Origin: Sequoia sempervirens
Lineage: Eukaryota > Streptophyta > Pinopsida > Cupressales > Cupressaceae
Length of the DNA: 64,000 nucleotides
Reading direction: 5' to 3'
NCBI GenBank assembly: GCA_007258455.2
Contig: VDFB02193867.1
Span: 528,193,296 to 528,257,295, forward strand
Positions 23,150 to 33,851 of this stretch are shown here, one piece after another. The notes below the pieces were generated by a model that saw only the letters and a program-made list of their open reading frames with translations, did not search any database and was not told where the DNA came from. Numbering within the stretch: the stretch's first letter is position 1; each line of letters starts with the position of its first letter. Both the position numbers and the translations under genes were made by a program.

Positions 23150-24480
23150 CATTCCTATTTATATGATATCCCAAATTTTTGTTTCATTTGTGAGATCATT
23201 TGTCTTGAATTACCATGGTACCATGGAATATATACCTATCTATATGATCAAACCCACTTTCTTAACCTAAGATGCAAGTAACACAAATACTTTATCCAAT
23301 GTGCTTCTCATTTCACCCTCCTTGGGGATATGCTTTATCAACGAGGCTATGATGGTTCCCTATTGTGATGCTTAGACATGGTAGAATCCAACCTTGCACT
23401 CCAAGAGGTACATGATCAATGGTATTTATGGAGCATGTACTAGTGGAATGGTGTTAGCTAAGAATATTCTTTGAATATGGTATTATTAGCCCATTATGTA
23501 GCATGATGCTTGTTAGTATTTCAAATAATCTTGAGCATGTAAATAACATGGATATCTCATTAATGCACCTAGATAGGCTTGTAACCAATCACCACACTAT
23601 GGAATTTCTCTAAATGGGGCCTATACCCTTTTAGAAAGGCCCACCCTCCCTCCTCTAATGGCTATAAGTTCATCATAATTTCCATTGAGTATTTTATGAA
23701 TTGGGTTGAAGCCACCCCCTTACATTCACCACTAGAACCTAGATATCCAAATTTATCCTCTATCAAGAATTTTCCACTATAGTATTCCATCTACAATTGT
23801 CATAAAAAATGATAAACCCTTAAAACCATACATTTCACACTCTTTTCAAATTATTCCTCATCAACAAATCATTGCTCCACTCTATATTACCCCTAGAGTA
23901 ACAATCAAGTTGAGAAAACTAATAAAACCTTACTAAACATCCTTTAAAAATTGTCAATAACACTAGCCATAATTGGAACCTCTATTTGAAGGTCCCACCC
24001 TTTGGGCATTATGTACTAATATTCACAATCCTATTGGTTCCACTCTATATTCCTTAGTCTTTTATGTTGAAGCCATCTTTCCAATTGATTTCAAACACCC
24101 ATCATTATTCATTTCATTGAAAAATATCATTGATAAAGAAGAGGATTGGGTTGCATTATTACATCAATTAGACCTCTTAGATGAACAACTCCTCGAAAAG
24201 ATTAATCACTTATAATATTATCATAATCAACTTGAAATAACCTACAATAATAAAATCAAAGATAGAGAGTTCCAAGTTGGTGATCTAGTAATCAAGGAGA
24301 ACTAGAAGAACCTACAAGATAAAGACAATAAAGGAAAATTCGAGGCTAATTAGTTGAGTCCTTATGTTACCATTGTTAAGTATGACTCAGGTGCTTATCA
24401 ATTGGAAAGTCTATAAGGTCAAGCCTTGGATAAACTACTTAATATCTCCATCTCAAATGGTTCTATACCCAATGCAAAAA
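23150..24480 (+). pseudogene. Ty3/gypsy integrase relic (element A)
   Basis: Successive plus-strand blocks follow the integrase order. ASHFTLLGDMLYQRGYDGSL near 23310 matches the zinc-domain lead-in. SNGYKFIIISIEYFMNWVEA near 23658 is the catalytic core start. NNQVEKTNKT near 23900 is the third catalytic (Glu) block. The 23973-24215 frame (FYVEAIFPIDFKHPSL, then LHQLDLLDEQLLEKI) is the C-terminal region, with a QVGDLVIKEN block near 24275. No LTR is visible before the assembly gap that follows. Dead by many stops and shifts. Confidence 0.8.
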
Positions 24481-24787
24481 ATATCTAAACTAAAATGAAG
24501 AGAAAATCCAAAAATCTAAAAACAAAAATTAAAAAATAGTAAAGAGAAATAATCCATCCTATGTGTGCCATAGAAAAATGGCCCCCCTTGTCATTTTCAT
24601 GGCATTTTAGATCTTTTTTCATGATGTTTGATCTATTTTGCTCTAATTTTATGTTGTAACATGGCTTGAACATTCATATTTAGGTACTAAAATTCAAATA
24701 ACGTTGTCTTGTGAAGGTGTTGTGAAGTATTGTAAGACATTTGTACATTCTTCTAGACTCTATTTATTGCAATTCACCTAAAAATCA

Positions 24788-24887
24788 NNNNNNNNNNNNN
24801 NNNNNNNNNNNNNNNNNNNNNNNNNNNNNNNNNNNNNNNNNNNNNNNNNNNNNNNNNNNNNNNNNNNNNNNNNNNNNNNNNNNNNNN
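24788..24887. other. Assembly gap (100 N)
   Basis: A run of exactly 100 N. The true distance and content are unknown, so the link between element A and the LTR to the right is not established. Confidence 1.
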
Positions 24888-25571
24888 AGCACAAGGGGAG
24901 AGGATACTTCGATTACCAAATCGTGAGGGTGACACAAAAACATAAGGTGGGTTTGGTTTTTTGATCACCTAGTTTTCACAAGGTGAGAACATAATCACCT
25001 ACCACCTTCAAGCACAATCAGACAAAATCAAGTACACATTCATTTTAAAGAACCAAATGAAGTGTTTTCTATACTAGAAATCACAAACACGTTATTTGAG
25101 AAATGAGTCTTTGACTAACAGAGCTGCAAAACCACAAGTTAGCAGTTTCATCCACCAGTCTTGGACCCATGAAACGTAACCGCCACACACTACGAAACAT
25201 GATTAGTAACACAGTAGCCTCTACTAAGTAGAATGCAGAAAAACTAGGGTGCTAAAAAAAATAGAAAGAAAAGAAAAATCTCAAAAACCCGAATGCAAAT
25301 GAGAAGAAAACATTACCAGGCGAATGCATCGTGATCGAGCGAATGCATCGCTACCAAACAGATGCGTCGCTCTGTGTATTGAATGCGGCTCGGGATCTCA
25401 AATGCGGCTTTCTAGGATGCGATTACGGCGTTTTGGGCTTCTAATGCGTCGTGATGCATCAGATACGTCATGATTTTTAAAAAAAAAATTGCGTCGCTCC
25501 ATACATGTACCTGTAAAAATGACAGAAAACACACAAAAATGGTACAAAAATAATAGCAAATAATAGAGTCA
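24888..25571. other. Non-coding stretch with ATGCGTCG-like repeats
   Basis: Between 25320 and 25480 the motif GAATGCATCG / GATGCGTCGC / AATGCGGC recurs at least eight times at irregular spacing. On the minus strand this lies just inside the primer-binding site of the LTR at 25593-26798, that is, in the 5' leader of that element. Confidence 0.5.
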
Positions 25572-25591
25572 TGTTCACGTCAGGTTCACCA
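25572..25591 (-). other. Probable primer-binding site of LTR P1
   Basis: Minus strand TGGTGAACCTGACGTGAACA, one base after the LTR end. Its start has the TGG (complement of tRNA CCA) expected of a retrotransposon PBS. I cannot name the tRNA from memory with confidence. Confidence 0.5.
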
Positions 25592-25592
25592 A

Positions 25593-26798
25593 TGTAACTA
25601 AGGGTTATTTTTAGGATTAGATTCAATGAATTGAAAGCACAATAATGAAACCCAAAGAGATATGAAGCACAATGGAAACTAAACAAGAATGATTATACTA
25701 GATTCCTCATTGAAGCTTCCTTGATTCACCTCCATAGCACCTTCTAATTTGCAGCGCATGATTGATGCCCTCAGATCCAGTGTGTGAGCAATTTGACTAT
25801 GCCATTGTCCTATGCAAGTTTTGAAGGATTTAATTATATTATGCCTATGCCTATAATAAATGATAAATGATAAATGATGAATGACTATAATGCCTATAAT
25901 AATGAAGTGGTCCCAAAATTATGAACAAAATTGTTATTTTATAGAAAACACAATTTTGAATGGACGGATGAGATCAACCTTTGACAGAAACCTAAAATCA
26001 GAGGTCAAGATTTCATTTGATAATCCCTAATTAGGGTTAGGGAAAAATCTTTAAGTGAGTGGTCAAGATGTCATAGGAGAAAACTGAATTAGTGGTGGAG
26101 AAAAGAGGAGATAATTAATTTTCAAAATAAAAATTTTCAAAATTGAGAAGATAAAGATAGCCTACTTTGTGAGATTTAAAAAAGATGGACTGAAAAGAAA
26201 ATTTGATAAAATCAAGAACCTGCTTGCTTTATTTGATTTTTGGAAGAAAGCTACTAATCAACTCAAAAATATGAATTTTGTGAGACATAAATAATCTTTT
26301 TTAGATTATTTACCAAAATGGACTGTAAGTTAAGACTGTGATGACATTTTAATAATTTCATTTATTTAAAATGAGAGGAATATTAATTTTTTCAATTTAA
26401 ATAATTAAAGATAATTATTTAATTTAGAAGATATGATTAAGAATTAAATAAATTAATGAATTTATTTAATTGTGAGGATTAGTGACATATTAAATAAATA
26501 AATGAAATTCATTTATTTAAAAAACAGGAAGAATTAATGAATAAAGATAATTAAACAAATTTAGAAATTTATTTAATTAGAGGAAGACTTAGACAATTAA
26601 TGACGTATTTAATAAATAAATTAAATTTATTTATTTAATAATCATGAAGAATAAAATAGATATGAATTAATTAAATAATTATGAATTATTTAATTAATAG
26701 TTGAATGTGAACCGAGGACATAATTAAATGTCATAATTATGCTAGGACGAAAGTGGTAAAAATCAAGCTTGCAAGCCTAGGTCATTTTTAGGTGTCTA
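25593..26798 (-). repeat. LTR P1, palindrome-rich, minus orientation
   Basis: On the minus strand it begins TGTAGACACCTAAAAATGACC at 26798 and ends GTTACA at 25593, followed by a PBS: canonical TG...CA ends and 1206 bases. U3 (26340-26798) contains an array of perfect AT palindromes. A TATA-like box on the minus strand (TATAAAATAA) lies at 25934-25943. The same start sequence and palindrome design recur at 32178 (minus), 42871 (plus) and 44884 (minus). It directly abuts the gag of element B at 26806, so one interrupted or truncated the other. Confidence 0.7.
26397..26698. repeat. Array of AT-rich perfect palindromes in LTR P1
   Basis: Perfect inverted repeats: 26397-26422 (arms 11), 26442-26471 (arms 13), 26495-26519 (arms 12), 26611-26635 (arms 12), 26666-26698 (arms 15, loop ATG). 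One near-perfect palindrome lies near 26560-26590. Arms are built from TTAAAT/AATTAA units yet differ from each other. Spacing is about 50 to 115 bases. Confidence 0.9.
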
Positions 26799-26805
26799 CA
26801 CATAT

Positions 26806-27586
26806 TAAACTTGCAAAATAAGATACAAGATATGCTTACCATTATGAAATTTACCTCCTTCATTCACTTGTGTACTACCCTTCATGATTATCAAAATTCG
26901 ATTAGTAGTCGTGACATAAAATCCACCTCTAGTCGTTCTGAGAAGTCTAAATCCACAAACCAAAACAATTACCAAAATTTTACAAAATAGAATAAAGGTT
27001 TCCTTCAACTTAATCCCCCTCGAAAAACAAATCAACATGTTGATACCCAAGTGGCTACTATAAGGAAGACAACTCCTTTCACATTTGGGGATCTGACTAG
27101 GAAATTGACTTCCCTGCAGGTGATACCCTCCATAACATAATGTCACAACTATTAGAACAAAAAATGGTCACTGTGCCTCCCACTAAAACTCTCAATCCTA
27201 ATAAAACATTACCCACAAACTATCAACCAAATTCTTATTGTCATTATCACTGTCAAAATGGACATGACACAAAACATTACAAGTGTCTCAAACATCTTGT
27301 GCAAGAACTCATTGATTCTAGTAAGCTTTTAGTTGGAGGTGTCAATGATCAAGGAAATAAGTTTGTTGCCCCTCCTAACCAAAACTTGCAAATCTTTACC
27401 AACCCTATGCCTAATAATAATATTTCATTTGTCAAAGTTAGTAAAACTAAAAATAATTATATGATGAATTTTGACACGAATGATGACAACAATGATACTA
27501 TTCAACAATATCCTATAGATATTGATGAACAAGATCCTACGGATGATATGGTTGGATTGATAAAGGTCGTACCTCATAAGGGATGA
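26806..27586 (+). pseudogene. Ty3/gypsy gag, C-terminal part (element B)
   Basis: From about 26990 a plus frame reads RKTNQHVDTQVATIRKTTPF, TFGDLTRKLTSL, then after a stop and shift enters the 148-codon frame at 27140. That frame has NSYCHYHCQNGHDTKHYKCL, then KHLVQELIDS, the degenerate zinc-knuckle-like block that precedes protease in plant Ty3 Gag (Cys, His, GH, then an aromatic-Cys). Capsid sequence upstream is missing because LTR P1 abuts. The Asp/Asn-rich tail (NFDTNDDNNDTIQQ) is a linker. Confidence 0.75.
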
Positions 27587-28030
27587 GCTAAAAATCTTCT
27601 TGAGATTGCTTTCTCCTCACAAGATATATTTAAACATGTACTTGATGGTCATCTTTACATATCCAGTAGAATCTATGACAAGCCCACTAATATGATATTG
27701 ATAGATCCAATCTATGGAGAGAATATGATCACTAAAGAATTCTTACTTCTACATGAGCTCTATCAAGAAATATATGATAAACTGAAAGCATGGTCCAAAG
27801 CACATAACGGTTTCGCTTACCCTATGATGGGATTGATCACCTTGCCTTTACAAATAGGACCAAAAACATTAGATGTCTCATTCTCCATCATCTCACAATT
27901 GAACCAATTTCATGTGAAGTTAGGCTACCCATGACTTTTCTCCATGAATTTCATCCCTTCGATTGTGCATAAATGCTTAAATTTTCCCTTTGAAAATAAA
28001 ATATTTATTGTGCATCATAGTGGCTTTAAT
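27587..28030 (+). pseudogene. Ty3/gypsy aspartic protease (element B)
   Basis: LEIAFSSQDIFKHVLDGHLY continues from gag after a stop, then frame 27692-27934 shows MILIDPIYGENMITKEFLLL where active proteases have the Asp-(Ser/Thr)-Gly-Ala motif followed by NVM. It goes on to MMGLITLPLQIGPKTLDVSF and FHVKLGYP, the typical flap and second half, then SMNFIPSIVHKCLNFPFENK. The catalytic triplet is lost (DPIY), so it is inactive. Confidence 0.8.
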
Positions 28031-28610
28031 CTTTTGTCTTCTTGAGGGAGTTGTTCACAATATTTATTTTGGCCTGAACCTATATGGAACCTATTAAACC
28101 TCATAAATATTTCTTTTTCAAATCCTATCAAAATTTCAAGGAGAAATTCATAGCAAAAATATCCCTTAGAAACATTCCTCAACCTATGACTGAGCATACC
28201 ATCCTTGAAAAAACCATGATTGAACCTAAAGACATTCCAAACAACCAAGACCATCTAAAGATACACCCATTTCCTAGTTCCTACAAAATACCAAGAGATA
28301 ACAAAAAAATCTTGTCACACCTCCTAGGATAAAACAAGTTTACAAAGTTAAAGAAAGTGGTTGAACAACCTTCTAGGGTTCCTTTTGTTCCTCCCCTTCA
28401 GAAAGAAAAGAAACATATGGTTTATAGACCCGCTCCTACACAAAAAAATTGAAAGTCATAATAAAAGAAATAGAAGTGCTAAAAAATGTAGGAGTAGATG
28501 TTGTGCGCTTGCTCGAATGCTAAAAGAAGATAACAATAGAGAAAATCAAAATCCAAACCTAACTGAAGCAATGCGCAATGAGTCTTCCATGAGCTGCATA
28601 ACAAATTGAA
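28031..28610 (+). pseudogene. Post-protease linker of element B; no RT follows
   Basis: Frame 28084-28332 (EPIKPHKYFFFKSYQNFKEK ... IHPFPSSYKIPRDNKKI) continues the polyprotein after protease, as a linker. Where reverse transcriptase would normally follow, the sequence instead runs into non-coding DNA with a tandem repeat and a polypurine tract. No RT, RNase H or integrase motif is seen between 28610 and 29717, which suggests a deletion derivative or a non-autonomous Gag-protease element. Confidence 0.6.
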
Positions 28611-28759
28611 TACATTTTTCATGTTGTGTGTGATGGCATGTGCGTAATGTGGTCCCCCTATACTTTTATGTTTGATGTCCCTCTCTCTTTGTGACATTCC
28701 TCTATATGTACCTACATTCTTCTCTATGTCGTAAGCACTTTACCTTTTTCATTTGTCTT

Positions 28760-29020
28760 GTGTTTTCCATTTGGGGATGATACAAGGCATCAAGACATTC
28801 ATGTCTCTTCCATGTTGACCCAAAATATTTTCCTTTTATATATTTTCTATGTGTCTTATGTTTTCCTTTTTGGGATGGTGCAAGGCATCAAGACATTCAT
28901 GTCTCTTCCATGTTGACCAAAAATCTTTTATTTTATATTTTCTTTATCGTTTGTTTTCCTTTTTGGGATGACACAAGGCATCGAGACATCTATGTCTCTT
29001 CCATGTTCACCTGAAAGGTT
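28760..29020 (+). repeat. ~94-base tandem repeat, three copies
   Basis: Three units each contain TTTCCnTTTnGGGATG, then CAAGGCATCRAGACATYYAT, then GTCTCTTCCATGTTSACC, starting near 28763, 28859 and 28950. It lies in the 3' non-coding internal part of element B, upstream of the polypurine tract. Confidence 0.9.
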
Positions 29021-29702
29021 TTTCTTTGTTTTTGCTCTCTTTGTATCATTCTTCTTGTTCCATGAGTATTTGGGGAATGATGACAGTTCTAAGCTCTCTA
29101 AAAACATTGTAGCAAGAACATACTAACCCCAAATCCATGGATCCCTCATGTGTTTGGAGTTTCATTTTACGGGCACACCCTCTTTTTCTTTCATGACATA
29201 GCTTCATTTGGAAACATATGACTTGTCATAGGAATTTATAAATAAGCTCACATGTCTTGTTAGCATTTATTATTTGCCACTTTCTTGTGTGAGCTCACAT
29301 ACTGTTCATGTGTCTCACCTTTTAGATACTCACCCAATAGATAACTTGAATTTTTGTTGCCTTAGAGTGAGCATGCATTTTTGAACAAACAACCTACATT
29401 TGATCCACATCATGTTGGAAAAATGGTCGAAGCTTGATCCACCCTTCTTTTTCTTTTTCTTTTTCCTTTTTCCTTTATGTATTTGGAAAGGTATGCTTGT
29501 GCCTTGTTATTTCTCCTTATATCATTTTTCATGTGTGTTTCTTTGTGCCTATGTTGGTCTGTTATAGGATCTTGGTCCTAGGGTCTTGATCACCCCTCTC
29601 GATCATGGTCATCCTATCTTACTAGTATTCATGCACTTGGACCCTTCTTGATGTGTGTTGGTCTACTTTAGTGTAAGTTTGAAGCAAGTTCATCCTCTCA
29701 CT

Positions 29703-29717
29703 AAAGTGGGGGCAAAA
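29703..29717 (+). other. Polypurine tract of element B
   Basis: AAAGTGGGGGCAAAA directly precedes TGTAGTGTC, the start of the LTR. This is the classic arrangement that primes plus-strand synthesis in LTR retrotransposons. Confidence 0.8.
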
Positions 29718-30074
29718 TGTAGTGTCAAAAAATGTCATATGTGACATTTTCACACTCGTTTGGGGCCTCCTTGTTAAATTAAGCTTAATGTTGCCTTGAT
29801 TTAGTGTTGTAATGTGTTTAACACATTCACATTAGGTCTTGGGCCCTTGTAAACTAAATCAACCTAATAGATACCTTATTTAGGGTGTTGTAAATTGTTG
29901 TACCACAATCTAGGGTTTTATTAATTAATGAATTCATTTTGCTTTAATTGGCCTTATTTTGCATCCACAAGCCTTAATTAATGCATCTTTTTGAGGATAA
30001 TCCTAACATAAACTAATATCCAATCATAATTCATGTGTTTTTGGATTATATGGCCTATATTTAGTGATCTTCCC

Positions 30075-30220
30075 GACTCATACACCACCTTGGGTGTATG
30101 AGTCTCACCTAGGTTTCAAGGCTCCAATCCTGATTTCACATCATTCTAAGCATTTCTTGAAAAAAGTGTCCCAAGCCTAGCCTAATGGGACTCATACACC
30201 ACTTCTGGTGTAGGAGTCCC
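30075..30220. repeat. Two related stem-loops in LTR U3 of element B
   Basis: 30075-30104 is a perfect 12-base stem (GACTCATACACC) with a 6-base loop. 30187-30220 is a 15-base stem (GGGACTCATACACCA) with one mismatch and loop CTTC. A third, ATATGCCA-CTTC-TGGCATAT, lies at 31011-31030 after the TATA box. Confidence 0.9.
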
Positions 30221-30327
30221 ATGTGGCCCAAAATCAAATTTAATTCAAATTCTTGGCAGGATTTTCTTCTCCTAGATATGATGTTATCTTGTAGTGTTGA
30301 AAATTTGAGGAATTTGGTATAAAAAAG

Positions 30328-30335
30328 TATAAATA
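30328..30335 (+). promoter_or_regulatory. TATA box of element B LTR
   Basis: TATAAATA, preceded by GGTATAAAAA at 30317. It sits about 610 bases into the LTR, the usual U3/R position. Confidence 0.6.
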
Positions 30336-31724
30336 TAAGTTTCTTTCACTCACTTTACACCTAGTAAGTTGAATGAACATCCTTATAGAAAATTTAAGTC
30401 TACAAGAGCATCAAGAGTCATCAAGAGTTGATTATCAAGCATTTTGGAGCATTATTCAAGTATCAAGCATCATGTCAAAGTTCATCATGCATCATGTTTG
30501 TGTTTCAACTAACAATTGTGATGTAGGGTTTCATGATTCAAGAAAGCATTCAAGTCAAGATCTGTATCATTCAAGCAAGAGTCAAGATCTATATCCATTG
30601 AATTCATTTCATCCATGTTTGCAACACTTTATTTTTAGGGTTTGGTGAGTGGCAAGATTAAATTTTGTTCATTCATCATTCTCCTTTACTATTTCATTTC
30701 ATTTCAAGGTTTGATTACCACAATGAGGTTTAACCAAGGAAAACCCCTTTCTCCTAACAAAACAACATTTTCCCCTCTCATTAGTGTGTGATTTGTAGAT
30801 CTAGGTTGAAGACATATTCAAGAGAAAGTTTGGAGAAAGTTTTCAAAGTGTTCAAAGTTTTCAAAGTTGGCACCTTGCTTTGAAGATCACCAAAAGACAT
30901 CTACAGGTTGTAAATCAGAGTTTTAGACCTAGAAATTAGGTGGAGAAGATAGAGTAGACGTTGTAGAGTAGATTCAGAGTTTTAATTTCTAGAAAATCCT
31001 AACTAGATTGATATGCCACTTCTGGCATATGTGTCCTAGTACAGTGAAGTTTGTAGTTTTCACAAGTTTCAGACATATCTCTACCATATTTTTGTTCCTA
31101 CCCAAAAAACCTAATCTAGGACTAAATTTCCCATCCTGGTGTATGAGTCCCAATTAGCATTAATTTTAGTGTTTTCAGCATTTTAAGACTTCATTCAAGC
31201 TGCTATAGGTTTCTAGGGGCACACTTCTAGTTTCTTAGCTTTATGTTTTGATTTACGTGCATTTCTAGGTCATTTAGTGAAGTTTTTCATTACACTAGGT
31301 TTTAACACTATACCTTGCATATCATTAGTCTTCCCAAGCCCTAGCTTGGTGGTGAACCCCTTTCAAGTCATTGATCATACCCTAGGAAGCCCCTATTGTA
31401 AATTTCTTTCCCCCATTCCTATCCTTGGATTGAGATCTCTAGAGTTTTCCTTGAATGATATTAGGAGAAACTTGTTGTTCTATGTCCTAAACCATAGAGT
31501 ACCATTTTTCAACCAATTAGGCTCAAACCCTCTATGAAAATGCTATTTATTTTTCTTGAACTTGTCTTTGTAGGGCTCTAAAATCCTCTTTTGGTACGAT
31601 GATATTCCTTCCACCACCATGATTTATTTATGGAGGAATTTTGATCATCTTTTTAAGTACTCATAACCACAAGTCTTGGTGCAATCTGTGTCATGTTCAA
31701 TGATATGCTTACACACTCAAGAAA

Positions 31725-31742
31725 TATTTCTTTGATACCACT
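31725..31742 (-). other. Possible copia-type primer-binding site
   Basis: Minus strand TGGTATCAAAG resembles the initiator-Met tRNA PBS of copia elements (TGGTATCAGAGC). Preceding minus-strand sequence ends CCCCTCATCA, an acceptable LTR end. The element it belonged to is not otherwise clear. Confidence 0.4.
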
Positions 31743-31899
31743 TGATGAGGGGCTACTCGACCCAACACCCACATACAGAACAACAACAAATATCAACAAA
31801 AAAAACATAAGATAAAAAAAATATATATTCAAAAATTATAATGCTACAACCACATGGGTTTGATTCACTATAAGTAAAGTCAACTTAGTCTCTACACTA

Positions 31900-32178
31900 G
31901 TGAAGAGGTCAAATGAATAGCTAGATAATTAAAATAATTATTTAACTATAGATGAATAATGAAAGGTGAATAATTAAATAAATGACAATTTATTTAATTT
32001 TAGAGGGAAATAAGATATTAGCGATGCAATTAAAAATAAATAAAATATTTAATTAATCAAAGAAGAATAGAGACAATGAATTAATTAAATAATTAAAATT
32101 ATTTAATTATGCAAGGAAGAAGAAAAATTGATGCAAAAAAATGGCGTTCGCAAACCAAGAAATTTTTCAATGTCTACA
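31900..32178 (-). repeat. LTR fragment P2, palindrome-rich, minus orientation
   Basis: Minus strand starts TGTAGACATTGAAAAATTTC at 32178, like P1. Perfect AT palindromes lie at 31972-31999 (arms 12, loop 4) and 32082-32109 (arms 13, loop 2). The rest of the LTR (TATA box, R, U5) is not evident, so it is a U3 fragment. Confidence 0.55.
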
Positions 32179-32424
32179 CTTGGAAGCCAAGCACCAGAGA
32201 TACATCCTAAACATCTTCAACACTTTCATATGCATAGACATAAGCCTATAAAATCAATACTAGAGGTTGAAAATAGTAGCTTTACTAATGACAACATAAA
32301 GAAACTAATCAAAGCATCAAATGCTCACACACTTGCAACAATCTCAATAGACATCAATGAAAACATAGGCTTGTTGACATCAATGAAAACACCAATTGCT
32401 CATACTTGCAGAAATTTGCTCCAT
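32179..32424. other. Short stretch of probable LTR-derived sequence
   Basis: ACATCAATGAAAACA is repeated at 32351-32365 and 32377-32391. Read on the minus strand it resembles the GTTTTGTCATTGATGTCAAC start of the LTR at 51611. Possibly an LTR edge joined to a truncated RT. Confidence 0.35.
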
Positions 32425-33271
32425 GGAAGAAATTAATCTCCCCAAACATAGACATCTCAGACTCTTTTTTCATCTCTTCTTCAAATTTTCTACACATAAC
32501 TTCATTACCTCTTAAAATTATGTCATCAACATACACAAATACAATCAATATTTCATCTTTTTCAACTTTAAAGTAAAGATTACCATTTGTGGTACCTTTA
32601 TTGAATCCTTGTTGTATCAAATACTTATCCATCCTTTCATACCAAGCTCTGGGAGCTTTCTTTAATCCATATAATTCCTTATTTAGTCCACAAACCATAT
32701 TAAATTTATCCGATAACTAAAAGCATTCTAGTCATTCCATGTATACTTCTTCCAATTCTCCATTTAAGAAAGTAGACTTCACATCCATTTGATAAACTTT
32801 GAAATCCTTGTGTGTTGTAAAAGATAATAACATCCTGATAGCTTCCATTCTTTCCACCTAAGAAAATTTATCCTTAAAATCTATTCATTTAACTTGTGAA
32901 TAGACCTTACACACAATCCTTAATTTATTCCTTACCACTTCTCCATTCTCATCTAGTTTGTTTCTGAACACCCACTTAGATCCAATTATATTTGTGTTTA
33001 CAAGTCTTGGGACAAGTTCCCTAGTCTAATTCTTCTCAATCTAAAATAGTTCTTCTTCCATAGCTTTCATCCAATGTTCATCTTTGCATGCTTCAATCAT
33101 TGTTTTAGGTTCAACTTCAGAATGTAAATATAGATTTACCTCTTCTTCAATAGCTTTCCTTCTTTTTAATACACCTTTTCTTTTGTCTCCAATGATGTTC
33201 TTAAGAAATATTTCTCTGCATGTACCTAGGGGTTCTAGGATTCTTTTTTGGAGCTTCTTCCTCTTCTTCAA
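32425..33271 (-). pseudogene. Ty1/copia reverse transcriptase, partial (copia 1)
   Basis: The frame at 33041-33271 ends EPKTMIEACKDEHWMKAMEE, the start of copia RT. After broken sequence, the frame 32354-32698 contains KELYGLKKAPRAWYERMDKY and the catalytic YVDDIILRGNE block with intact YVDD. The domain stops at about 32425 after MSMFGEINFF; the remaining RT and all RNase H are missing. Stops and shifts between 32700 and 33040 mark it as dead. Confidence 0.85.
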
Positions 33272-33296
33272 ACTTCACTTCCTTTTGCTTAGCTTT

Positions 33297-33850
33297 TTAT
33301 TTTTCTCTATAGTCAAGTTCATCTAATTCATATCCATTTTTCACCACTGACTTTTGTAAATATTCATCAACCTTGACACTTGCACTCTCAATAATCTTTC
33401 TTAATCTTTTGTTGTAGCCTCGATAGGATTTTCTTTTAGTAGAATATCCAAGGAAGATTCCTCCATTAGACCTTGCATCAAAGTTTCCCAAGTTTTCTTC
33501 ATCTCTTCTCATATAACATTTTATTTCAAACACTAAAATATTTGACAGTAGGGATCATTCCATACCACAACTCATAAGGAGTCTTTATGTTGTTTTATTT
33601 TTCTGAAACAATGTTAAGTATGTAAACATTAGTATGAAATGCAACTTCTCTCTAGTAAACTTTCAGTAGGTTATCTTCTTTCATCATAGTTCTTGCAACT
33701 TCTTGAACAACTTTATTTTTCCTTTCGACTACTCCATTTTGCTAAGGAGTCCTAGGGGTAGAAAAGTGCTTCTTTATGCCATGATTCTTAGAAAACATGT
33801 TAAAGTCATTGGAGGTGAACTCTCCACCTCTATAATTGTTTTCTTTTCAA
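33297..33850 (-). pseudogene. Copia 1 integrase core and C-terminal region, broken
   Basis: Around 33720-33740 the minus strand has QNGVVERKN, the third catalytic (Glu) block of copia integrase. Frame 33297-33533 reads YMRRDEENLGNFDARSNGGI and FLGYSTKRKSYRGYNKRLRK, the conserved GKFDxRSxxGIFLGYS region after the core. Several stops separate the pieces. Confidence 0.8.
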
Positions 33851-33851
33851 T

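Larger units (their letters stand above)
29718..31550 (+). repeat. LTR of element B (3' limit uncertain)
   Basis: It starts TGTAGTGTCAAAAAATGTC just after the polypurine tract. A TATA box (TATAAATA, 30328-30335) gives an expected transcript start near 30360. Stem-loops occur upstream and downstream of the box. I cannot place the 3' end: no clear CA plus flanking duplication was found before the unrelated minus-strand sequence near 31740. Confidence 0.6.

Noticed and set aside
26805..27146. 113-codon minus-strand frame
   Set aside because: Shadow of the plus-strand gag of element B.
31743..32178. A single complete 436-base LTR ending at the PBS-like sequence near 31740
   Set aside because: The start belongs to the palindrome family, whose full LTRs are ~1.2 kb with a TATA box, while the end looks copia-like; more likely two joined fragments.
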